From: Psychroserpens jangbogonensis
Lineage (GTDB): Bacteria; Bacteroidota; Bacteroidia; Flavobacteriales; Flavobacteriaceae
DNA: 64,000 bases
Reading direction: 5' to 3'
Assembly (NCBI RefSeq): GCF_000797465.1
Contig: NZ_JSWG01000006.1
Location: 124,001-188,000, forward strand
Part shown: positions 7,943-15,200 of the stretch, one piece after another
Layout: each line of letters starts with the position of its first letter
Numbering within the stretch: the first letter of the stretch is position 1
Notes under the pieces: generated by a model
Databases searched by the model: none
The model's input: only the letters and a program-made list of their open reading frames with translations
Told to the model about the DNA's origin: nothing
Program-made: the position numbers and the translations under genes

Positions 7943-8659
7943 ATGAAAACAATAATTCACAAATCAGATACAAGAGGATTCGCAAACCATGGTTGGTTAA
8001 AATCACATCATACCTTTAGTTTTGCGAGTTATCAAAACGAAAACCGGATGAATTTTGGAACACTCCGAGTCTTAAATGACGACGTTGTTCAGCCTAAAAT
8101 GGGTTTCGGAACACATCCTCATCAAAATATGGAAATCATTTCAATTCCCTTAAAAGGTGCATTAACTCATAAAGATAATATGGGAAATAAACGTGCTATT
8201 GAAATCGGAGAAGTACAAGTTATGAGTGCAGGTACTGGATTAACACATTCTGAATTTAATGATAGTAAGACTGATGAAGTTAATTTTCTTCAATTATGGA
8301 TTATTCCTGAAGAATTAAGCGTTGAACCAAATTATGAGCAACGTCTTTTTCCTGTAGAAGGTAAAAAGAATCAACTTCAAACAGTCGTTGCTCCCAAAGA
8401 CAAGTTGGAAGGAGATGCATTGCCAATAAGTCAGCAGGCTTACATCTATAGAACAAGTTTAGATTCAGATAATGCTATAGATTTACAACTGAAATCAAAG
8501 CAAAACGGGTTCTATATTTTTGTAGTAGATGGTGAAATAGAAGTAGCTAACAATACACTTGAAAAGAGAGATGCACTAGGAGTATCTGAAACTGAAAGTA
8601 TTGAAATTAAAGCAAATCAAAATTCAGAATTGATAATCATTGAAGTTCCAATGAACTAA
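7943..8659 (+). CDS. Pirin family protein, YhhW type
   Basis: 238 residues, the length of Escherichia coli YhhW, a quercetin 2,3-dioxygenase-like pirin. The ligands His58 and His60 (GTHPHQNMEI) and His102 and Glu104 (GLTHSEFN) are intact. The second cupin is shorter than in the neighbouring pirin. It is separated from the first pirin by 26 nt without a terminator and followed by a clear one, so the two form a unit. Only modest similarity exists between the pair, so this is not a recent duplication. Confidence 0.92.
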   Translation: MKTIIHKSDTRGFANHGWLKSHHTFSFASYQNENRMNFGTLRVLNDDVVQPKMGFGTHPHQNMEIISIPLKGALTHKDNMGNKRAIEIGEVQVMSAGTGLTHSEFNDSKTDEVNFLQLWIIPEELSVEPNYEQRLFPVEGKKNQLQTVVAPKDKLEGDALPISQQAYIYRTSLDSDNAIDLQLKSKQNGFYIFVVDGEIEVANNTLEKRDALGVSETESIEIKANQNSELIIIEVPMN

Positions 8660-8682
8660 ATTTGATAATATAATTAATAGCG

Positions 8683-8711
8683 AAAAGGCATCCAGATTTG
8701 GATGCTTTTTT
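8683..8711 (+). terminator. Terminator after the pirin unit
   Basis: GCATCC at 8688-8693 pairs with GGATGC at 8700-8705 around a 6-nt loop, with flanking A and T runs; six T follow. Confidence 0.85.
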
Positions 8712-8755
8712 AGTTTAAAAATGCGATATTTGTGTTTCCCTTAAAAATATGAAAT

Positions 8756-8938
8756 ATGGCAATGAATAAAAATACCGTGTTAGCTTGGGCTACCATAATT
8801 ATGATAATAGTTGGATTAGGTTTAATAGCACTTGGAGCATTTAGGTATGATGAAACTGCTGGTTGGGGTTTTGCATCAGTTGGTATTGGCTTTTTTGCTA
8901 TTGCATGGGTGTTTAATGCTTTAAAAGGTAGAGTGTAA
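8756..8938 (+). CDS. Small two-helix membrane protein
   Basis: 60 residues with two hydrophobic helices at about 8-28 and 37-56, separated by the charged turn FRYDETAG. The last residues are LKGRV. It resembles a small flavobacterial membrane family (I recall CAL67264-like proteins), with no known function. Its stop overlaps the ATG of ettA by one base (TAATG), so the two are probably translated together. It may merely be a leader cistron for ettA or an inner-membrane protein in its own right. Confidence 0.75.
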   Translation: MAMNKNTVLAWATIIMIIVGLGLIALGAFRYDETAGWGFASVGIGFFAIAWVFNALKGRV

Positions 8939-10629
8939 TGAGTGACGATAAAAAAGTAATCTTTTCAATGTCTGGTTTAACTAAGACATTTCCTGGAGCA
9001 AATACTCCAGTTCTTAAAAATATATATCTAAGCTTCTTTTATGGAGCAAAAATTGGAATTCTTGGTTTAAACGGTTCTGGTAAATCTACACTCTTGAAGA
9101 TTATTGCTGGAGTGGACAAGAATTATCAAGGTGATGTTACATTTTTACAAGACTATTCTGTAGGTTTTTTAGAACAAGAGCCTAAACTAGACGATGATAA
9201 AACTGTGATGGAAATCGTTCGAGAAGGCGCAGCTGAAACTGTTGCTATTCTTGATGAATACAATAAAATTAATGATCAATTTGGTTTAGAAGAAGTCTAT
9301 AGCGATCCAGATAAAATGGAGAAATTAATGAATCGTCAGGCAGAACTTCAAGATCAAATAGATGCTTCTAATGCCTGGGAATTAGACACCAAATTGGAAA
9401 TTGCCATGGATGCATTACGCACGCCTGATGGTGATAAAAAAATCGGAGTACTCTCTGGTGGTGAACGCCGTCGAGTTGCTTTATGTCGATTATTATTACA
9501 AGAGCCTGATGTGTTATTATTAGATGAACCTACCAATCACTTAGATGCTGAATCTGTACATTGGCTAGAGCATCATTTAGCACAATACAAAGGAACTGTA
9601 ATTGCAGTAACTCACGATAGATACTTTTTAGATAATGTTGCTGGTTGGATTTTAGAACTCGATAGAGGAGAAGGAATCCCTTGGAAAGGTAATTACTCGT
9701 CATGGTTAGATCAAAAATCTAAGCGAATGGCTCAAGAAAGTAAAACAGCATCTAAACGTCAAAAAACTTTAGAACGTGAGTTAGACTGGGTTCGTCAAGG
9801 CGCTAAAGGTCGTCAAACGAAACAAAAAGCTCGTTTGAAGAATTATGACAAACTTATGAGTCAAGACCAAAAGCAATTGGATGAAAAACTTGAAATCTAT
9901 ATTCCAAATGGACCTCGTTTGGGTACCAACGTTATTGAATCTATTGGTGTAAGCAAAGGTTATGAAGATAAGTTATTATATGAAGATCTTAATTTCAACT
10001 TACCTCAAGCAGGTATTGTTGGTGTTATAGGACCGAATGGAGCTGGTAAAACGACTATTTTCAGAATGATTATGGGAGAAGAAACACCAGATAAAGGGGA
10101 GTTCAAGGTAGGTGAAACTGCTAAACTAGCTTATGTAGATCAAAAACATTCAAATATAGATCAAGAGAAAACCATTTGGCAAAACTTTAGCGACGAGCAA
10201 GAGTTGGTTATGATGGGAGGAAAGGAAGTAAATTCTAGAGCGTATTTAAGCCGATTTAATTTTTCTGGTGGAGAACAAAATAAAAAAGTAAAACTGCTGT
10301 CTGGAGGTGAACGTAACCGTTTACATTTAGCAATGACACTCAAAGAAGAAGGTAATGTATTACTTTTAGATGAGCCAACTAATGATCTTGATATCAATAC
10401 ATTAAGAGCTTTAGAAGAAGGGCTTGAAAATTTTGCAGGATGTGCAGTAGTTATTAGTCACGACAGATGGTTTTTAGATCGTATCTGTACACACATTTTG
10501 GCTTTTGAAGGTGATAGTCAAGTATATTTCTTTGAAGGTAGTTTCTCAGATTATGAAGAGAATAAAAAGAAACGTTTAGGTGGTGATTTAATACCAAAAC
10601 GTATTAAGTATAAAAAACTAGTTAGATAA
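8938..10629 (+). CDS. ettA: Energy-dependent translational throttle protein EttA (ABC-F ATPase)
   Basis: 563 residues, as expected for EttA. Two ABC domains lie in tandem with no membrane segment: first Walker A GLNGSGKST, signature LSGGERRRV and DEPTNHLD; second GPNGAGKTT, LSGGERNRLHLA and DEPTNDLD. A charged linker between them (SKRMAQESKTASKRQKTLE and on) is the P-site tRNA interaction motif. EttA binds the ribosomal E site and gates the first elongation steps according to the ATP/ADP ratio. The opening MSDDKKVIFSMSGLTKTFPG is typical of EttA rather than Uup. It is coupled to the small upstream membrane gene and ends at a terminator. Confidence 0.96.
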   Translation: MSDDKKVIFSMSGLTKTFPGANTPVLKNIYLSFFYGAKIGILGLNGSGKSTLLKIIAGVDKNYQGDVTFLQDYSVGFLEQEPKLDDDKTVMEIVREGAAETVAILDEYNKINDQFGLEEVYSDPDKMEKLMNRQAELQDQIDASNAWELDTKLEIAMDALRTPDGDKKIGVLSGGERRRVALCRLLLQEPDVLLLDEPTNHLDAESVHWLEHHLAQYKGTVIAVTHDRYFLDNVAGWILELDRGEGIPWKGNYSSWLDQKSKRMAQESKTASKRQKTLERELDWVRQGAKGRQTKQKARLKNYDKLMSQDQKQLDEKLEIYIPNGPRLGTNVIESIGVSKGYEDKLLYEDLNFNLPQAGIVGVIGPNGAGKTTIFRMIMGEETPDKGEFKVGETAKLAYVDQKHSNIDQEKTIWQNFSDEQELVMMGGKEVNSRAYLSRFNFSGGEQNKKVKLLSGGERNRLHLAMTLKEEGNVLLLDEPTNDLDINTLRALEEGLENFAGCAVVISHDRWFLDRICTHILAFEGDSQVYFFEGSFSDYEENKKKRLGGDLIPKRIKYKKLVR

Positions 10630-10655
10630 TTTATCAAAACTATATAGAAACAAAG

Positions 10656-10680
10656 AAGCCAGCTAAATGCTGGCTTTCTT
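10656..10680 (+). terminator. Terminator after ettA
   Basis: AAGCCAGC at 10656-10663 pairs with GCTGGCTT at 10669-10676 around TAAAT, followed by TCTT. It overlaps the final codons of the convergent 46-residue gene by a few bases. Confidence 0.75.
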
Positions 10681-10819
10681 ATTTATTTTCTATTTGTTTC
10701 TTAAGAGTGCTGTTTTCCTTTCTTAATTGATAAATTTTAAAAAGATTTAGAATTAATAGGATTAGTATAGTTACAAAAGCAATCGATAGTATTGCAATTA
10801 CCTTAGAATCATCTTGCAT
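10679..10819 (-). CDS. 46-residue single-pass membrane microprotein
   Basis: ATG at 10819-10817 opens a 46-codon frame: an acidic start MQDDSK, one hydrophobic helix at about 7-27, then the basic amphipathic tail KIYQLRKENSTLKKQIENK. It follows the 75-residue gene by 8 nt on the same strand and resembles it in layout and tail: K(I/M)Y(Q/K)L(R/K)xENxxL occurs in both. That conserved pattern and the tight spacing support a real gene. Function unknown. The tail could form a short coiled coil, possibly with its neighbour. Confidence 0.6.
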   Translation of the reverse strand: MQDDSKVIAILSIAFVTILILLILNLFKIYQLRKENSTLKKQIENK

Positions 10820-10827
10820 ACAATTAA

Positions 10828-11055
10828 TTACTTGTTATCATACAGATGACCATCTGTAAAATCTGTATATTCTTTTTCCACTTTAGTATTGTATTTGCTC
10901 TTATCCATCAAACGTTTGTTCTCAGCTTTAAGCTTATACATTTTTATGACAGCAATGCCAATAAAGATGGCAAAAATAGCCGCAGTTATTATGAGTACAA
11001 TAGTGAGCTGAGTAGTGCTTACGAGGGAATGAGTCCTTACGAAGTTAGCTAACAT
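10828..11055 (-). CDS. 75-residue single-pass membrane protein with coiled-coil tail
   Basis: Residues about 16-38 form one transmembrane helix, followed by KMYKLKAENKRLMDKSKYN and an acidic end (EKEYTDFTDGHLYDNK). A second, shorter protein of the same design starts 8 nt downstream, so the two are likely a unit. No enzymatic motif is present. No signal peptidase site follows the helix, so it should stay anchored. Family not recognised. Confidence 0.65.
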   Translation of the reverse strand: MLANFVRTHSLVSTTQLTIVLIITAAIFAIFIGIAVIKMYKLKAENKRLMDKSKYNTKVEKEYTDFTDGHLYDNK

Positions 11056-11146
11056 TTTTTTTAAGTTTAATTAGATTTGGTTATCAAATATACAATTTTA
11101 TTCCAATTGCCAACTAATTAGTAATAAAAAAGTTACATTTTAACAT

Positions 11147-12055
11147 TTACACTTCATCGGATTTTTCATACCAATCAACCTGTATAACTTTAATCGCACT
11201 ATTGGCCTCATTTACGATAGATTTGAACTTTTTTACATCACTTAAACCATTTGTTCCTCGATAGTGATATGGATACACTTTTTTAGGTTTAAACTCCAAA
11301 ACGGCATCTGCTGCACTTTCTACAGTCATCGTATATGGCAAGTTCATACATACAAACGCAATATCAATATCTTTTAATTTTCGCATTTCTGGAATGTCTT
11401 CTGTATCACCTGAAATATAAACACGTTCGTTACCCAAAGTCAGTACATAACCATTTCCACGATTTTTAGGATGAAACTTCAAGGCTTCTTCTCTAAGATT
11501 ATACATTGCGATAGCTTCAATAGTTAACTTAGCAGCACCAATAGTGTAGTTCTTACTTTGGAAATTAACTAGAATAGATGTTTTACTTCGTAAACCTGGT
11601 GGTAATTTGTCGGCAACAGCAATTGGTGCAATTATTTTAGAACCTTCAGTCGAAATTGCTTCTAAAGTTTCTACGTCTAAATGATCACCGTGAATATCAG
11701 TTACGAGAATTAACGTAGGTGGCTTTTGTCCTTTAAAAGCTTCAGCACCACCAACAGGATCAATATATAGAACAACATTTTCATATTCCAAAACTAAAGT
11801 TCCATGAGAAATTGGATGAATCGTTACAGCACTTTTTGGAGTTTCTGTAGTTGTGACTTCCTTTTTGATAATTTCCGTTTTCTTTTCTGAAATCACCTCT
11901 TCTTCAGAAGTTTCACTATTTGTAGCTTCAGATTTGGTTTCTGAACTTATCTCTTCTTTAATTGGCTCAGTGGCAGTATTCGCTTCTTTGGTATCAGTTT
12001 TACATGAAAAGGCAGTTACACAAATCAGTACTGCTAAAAGTTTAAAATATTTCAT
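11147..12055 (-). CDS. MBL-fold metallo-hydrolase lipoprotein
   Basis: 302 residues. The lipobox TAFSC places the lipidated cysteine at 18, after which about 60 residues of Glu/Ser/Thr/Lys-rich linker precede the enzyme. The fold is a beta-lactamase-like, UlaG/RomA-type hydrolase: PISHGTLVLEYENVVLYIDP, the metal motif TDIHGDHLD, then ISGDTED and the C-terminal YPYHYRG histidine. It should bind one or two metals and hydrolyse an ester or phosphodiester at the cell envelope; the substrate is unknown. It stands alone, convergent with no neighbour and divergent from the coiled-coil gene at 12230. Confidence 0.85.
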   Translation of the reverse strand: MKYFKLLAVLICVTAFSCKTDTKEANTATEPIKEEISSETKSEATNSETSEEEVISEKKTEIIKKEVTTTETPKSAVTIHPISHGTLVLEYENVVLYIDPVGGAEAFKGQKPPTLILVTDIHGDHLDVETLEAISTEGSKIIAPIAVADKLPPGLRSKTSILVNFQSKNYTIGAAKLTIEAIAMYNLREEALKFHPKNRGNGYVLTLGNERVYISGDTEDIPEMRKLKDIDIAFVCMNLPYTMTVESAADAVLEFKPKKVYPYHYRGTNGLSDVKKFKSIVNEANSAIKVIQVDWYEKSDEV

Positions 12056-12229
12056 TCTATGATTTTTTTTTAGATTTTAAAGGTAATCACAAATGATAAC
12101 TGAAGAAAGTTTGTAACAATTTATTCAATTCTACTACTGATATTTTAAGCACATTAAGTTTTTAAAATCATATTTTTTGACGAAATTGCTTATCCGAAAC
12201 TTTGTTCAACTTAAAATACTACACAAACC

Positions 12230-13573
12230 ATGTCTGACGATTTTGATTTACTAGAAACTAATACTAACGAGAAAAGTGAAAAAGTAGATGTCAATTGGGG
12301 AAAAGCCATTGACACAATGAAATCTAAACTTGCGCAAGAAGATGATCCAGAAAGCCGTCAGAAGATATTGAATGCAACACTTGATGATGTAGTTCATATG
12401 GCAGAACAAGACAGAACAACCCTTTTAGATGCAATTAAAGATCTAACTGACTATCAGGATGAAGTGGGTATTATTTTTGAAAAATTCTCTTCTCTTAATC
12501 CAGATGAGCAAAAAATTATAGATGACGCTATAAAACGTTTAGAACGAGCAAAAATAGAATTAGAAGACGCAGAGGCGAAACCGGATACCTGGTGGAATAA
12601 TCTTTGGGGAAGAAAAAGTAAAATAAAAAGTGCTCAAGATGACCTAAATGTAGCTCAAAAAGATAGAGATGCTGCCGACAATAAAGCTAAAGCAATGTTT
12701 CAAGTTCGTATTGAAAGTGCAGATGTACAAACCTTATTAAGTGAATTAAGTTATAAGTCTCAAGCTGCAGTAACACGGTTAAAAAACCGTGAAGTTGAAA
12801 TCAAAGAAGTTGAAGACAAACTACAAACTGCAATTGTTGAAGCGACTAGGAATCATGTCAAGGCCTTAGAGAAGAAGAAAGAAGTAGAAGCTAAGCTTGA
12901 AGAAAAGTATGCCGCTTTAAAACAAGCGCGTCAAGCTTTAGAAGAAATAGTAGACAAACAATCAGCTGAGTATGCTGAGTCTATTGGTAATGTAACAACT
13001 CTTGAACAAGCCGTTGAAGAATTAGAAGGACTTAAAAATGCCTACACAACTTTAGCAGCTTCTAAAGATAGTTTCGTTCATAAACATAATTTAACAATTA
13101 AAGTATTGACCTCTTTACGTAGTAACCTGCAAACGCATCGTGCTAAATTAAAGAGTGATACTGAAGAACGTTTAAAGTATTATGATGGTTATGTAGTTGC
13201 TTTAAAAGCTAGAACAGATCAAGAATTTGCTGCTATTTTAGAACATTTAGGTGTTAAAACTGATGAGCATATTGGTGAAACTTTAGCGTCTATGCATACA
13301 GCAAGTGCTAAAGCTCGTCAGGAAATGATGGACAATATTCCAGTTCACGAAAAAGTTATGCAAGGTGTTTATAGCAGTTATGCAGAGGCTTTACAAGAGA
13401 TTAGAGCTAAAGATATTGATATTCAAAAGAATTTTGCTGAACGTTATGGTATCGATATGAAAGAGATTTTCGAAGATTACTATAAAGCAGACGCAAATGC
13501 ACCTTCAGGAGATGATGGAGAACCAGAAGGATCTTCTGAACCAGAAGGCGGAAATGACGATTTATTGAGCTAA
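12230..13573 (+). CDS. Long coiled-coil protein, first gene of an AAA+ cluster
   Basis: 447 residues, no signal peptide or membrane helix. After a short acidic start, residues about 25-400 are almost wholly helical with long heptad stretches (KNREVEIKEVEDKLQTAIVEA and beyond). An insertion PDTWWNNLWGRKSK at about 120 is rich in Trp and basic residues and could touch membrane. The tail is acidic, Gly/Glu/Pro-rich and disordered, ending DDLLS. Layout recalls TelA or PspA-type coiled-coil stress proteins, but I see no defining motif of either. It heads eight co-directional genes that include an AAA+ ATPase; a structural scaffold or ATPase partner is plausible. An intergenic structured element separates it from the next gene. 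Confidence 0.75.
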   Translation: MSDDFDLLETNTNEKSEKVDVNWGKAIDTMKSKLAQEDDPESRQKILNATLDDVVHMAEQDRTTLLDAIKDLTDYQDEVGIIFEKFSSLNPDEQKIIDDAIKRLERAKIELEDAEAKPDTWWNNLWGRKSKIKSAQDDLNVAQKDRDAADNKAKAMFQVRIESADVQTLLSELSYKSQAAVTRLKNREVEIKEVEDKLQTAIVEATRNHVKALEKKKEVEAKLEEKYAALKQARQALEEIVDKQSAEYAESIGNVTTLEQAVEELEGLKNAYTTLAASKDSFVHKHNLTIKVLTSLRSNLQTHRAKLKSDTEERLKYYDGYVVALKARTDQEFAAILEHLGVKTDEHIGETLASMHTASAKARQEMMDNIPVHEKVMQGVYSSYAEALQEIRAKDIDIQKNFAERYGIDMKEIFEDYYKADANAPSGDDGEPEGSSEPEGGNDDLLS

Positions 13574-13584
13574 CATAAATGATG

Positions 13585-13671
13585 GCGTTACCAAGGCGTT
13601 TTAAGCCTTGGTCAGGCTTTCATTACTCGCTCTCTTTAAGGAGCTCAAACATGCCATTCAATCCTTAACGC
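13585..13671 (+). repeat. Structured intergenic repeat-like element, cloverleaf-shaped
   Basis: Outer arms GCGTTA (13585-13590) and TAACGC (13666-13671) enclose a perfect 8-bp hairpin, ACCAAGGC (13590-13597) with GCCTTGGT (13605-13612), and a second imperfect hairpin around GCTCTCTTTAAGGAGC. I recall closely similar elements (GCGTTACC ... GGTCGGGCTTTC ... CAATCCCTAACGC) scattered between genes of many flavobacteria. This recollection is not a database result. Only one copy lies in this window. Confidence 0.55.
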
Positions 13672-13704
13672 AAACGATCAAACAAACTCATGTCTAAATA
13701 GATT

Positions 13705-14748
13705 ATGATTGTAACGCCATTAGATTCCGCAGTATTAGATTCTAAAGAACAATACATCTTTTATCATAAAAAAGTAGATTTTGTACTTAAAGAACTTATA
13801 GTTAGTGTCCAAAATGAAGATTTGTGTACATCTAAAGAACTTGTTTTTTTTAAGCAGTATTGTGACTTATTAATGTATTCAATTGAAGCCATGCGTGTAA
13901 AATACATGTATGACGAAGAGGATAATATGAAAGTGGATTTAACCGATTCAGGTTTTCCTAACTATTTAGAATTTAGATACCTATTCAACGATTTATCATT
14001 AAGAGATAATTATGTTGCAAAACTTAAAGATGTAAGTGAACTGCAAGAAGAATTTCTAGATCAATTGTTACGAAAAAAACAACCTTTAAGAAAAGACAAG
14101 TTATTTCAAGCATCATCAATAGTGTATTATACGTCAGTAGAGCAGAAATTTATTTTTAATCGCTTTGTTCAAGGAAAAATTATTGAGGCTCCAGAAACAG
14201 CTTCAGCACAGTACATGACGAGTTGGAGTTTTTATGATGTATCACATAACAGACCATTTATATGTTATATGTATTTTGATTATGATGGTAAAAATATTGA
14301 TAATTATAAAGATGAAATTTACGAGGTATTAAAAAGCACTGCAGATCGTGAGATGAATTTAGATACAATGGCTTATGGAATTGACAGAAAGTTACCTGAT
14401 GTAAGACCAAAGCATATTAAACGTATCGATTTAGGACCATTTCACAATGTGTTTGCTAAAGATGAAAACGAAATAACACATACCATTTTAAAAAGTATTG
14501 CTTCTAAAGAAATCCCTTTAGAATCGTATGCATTATCATTTAAAATTCATGAAGTGTTTTCTGGTAGTGAATTCGAAGAAGGTGGTTATTTTAGTAAACA
14601 AGTATTTCAAAAATGGAGTGACGTTATCAAACAAGATTATGTATTTGCTCCACATCGAATTATACAATTACTGTATAATAAAACACCAGAGATTATTAAT
14701 TTATTGGCAAAACCACCAATAGAAGTTGCGAATTTAAAAATGAAATAA
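13705..14748 (+). CDS. Conserved hypothetical protein of the AAA+ cluster
   Basis: 347 residues, soluble, with no signal peptide, membrane helix or known motif that I recognise. The N half is helical (ELVFFKQYCDLLMYSIEAMRVKYM), the middle has beta-like segments around SWSFYDVSHNRPFICYMYFDYDG, and the C-terminal part is helical (YFSKQVFQKWSDVIKQDYV). It lies between the coiled-coil gene and a small membrane gene whose TTG start is 1 nt after its stop. The ATG at 13705 directly follows the structured repeat. Its only functional clue is membership of the cluster. Confidence 0.75.
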   Translation: MIVTPLDSAVLDSKEQYIFYHKKVDFVLKELIVSVQNEDLCTSKELVFFKQYCDLLMYSIEAMRVKYMYDEEDNMKVDLTDSGFPNYLEFRYLFNDLSLRDNYVAKLKDVSELQEEFLDQLLRKKQPLRKDKLFQASSIVYYTSVEQKFIFNRFVQGKIIEAPETASAQYMTSWSFYDVSHNRPFICYMYFDYDGKNIDNYKDEIYEVLKSTADREMNLDTMAYGIDRKLPDVRPKHIKRIDLGPFHNVFAKDENEITHTILKSIASKEIPLESYALSFKIHEVFSGSEFEEGGYFSKQVFQKWSDVIKQDYVFAPHRIIQLLYNKTPEIINLLAKPPIEVANLKMK

Positions 14749-14749
14749 A

Positions 14750-15196
14750 TTGTTAAAGACATTTAAATATTTTCCACCAATAAAATACATACTTAGTATT
14801 CCAGTAGGATTATTTGGTGGAATTATGTTTACATGGATAACTTTTATTATGCCAGAATGGTATGTAAAGATTTTTACAGCAATTTTCGCCATTATGTTAT
14901 ATGGATATGCTTATGGTTTTTATTCAGCATCATTTAGAAACATGAGAGGATTTAAAATTATAATAGATAAAAAAGTAATAATTCTTCCGTTTATAATTAA
15001 TAGAAAAAATGTTCAAATAGAATTAGAAGATATAATAAAGGTTGAGAAGTTAGATAATTTTGAAGGTGAAACAATTGCCATTCATTCAGAAACAAACAAA
15101 GGTTTTCTTGAATTAGAAGAGAAATGGATGAAAAAAGAGGACTTTAATTCACTTTTTAAACTATTAAAATTCAACACACAATTAAAATTTAAATAA
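14750..15196 (+). CDS. Small membrane protein with a PH-like cytoplasmic domain
   Basis: 148 residues from a TTG codon 1 nt after the preceding stop; the next ATG (residue 26) would cut the first helix, so TTG is preferred. Two hydrophobic helices (about 12-32 and 38-58) are followed by a beta-rich domain (FKIIIDKKVIILPFI ... VQIELEDIIKVEKLDN) resembling bacterial PH-type or YcxB-like domains of membrane proteins. That family call is tentative. It sits directly before the AAA+ gene, 4 nt away, and could anchor the complex at the inner membrane. Confidence 0.6.
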   Translation: MLKTFKYFPPIKYILSIPVGLFGGIMFTWITFIMPEWYVKIFTAIFAIMLYGYAYGFYSASFRNMRGFKIIIDKKVIILPFIINRKNVQIELEDIIKVEKLDNFEGETIAIHSETNKGFLELEEKWMKKEDFNSLFKLLKFNTQLKFK

Positions 15197-15200
15197 TAAT

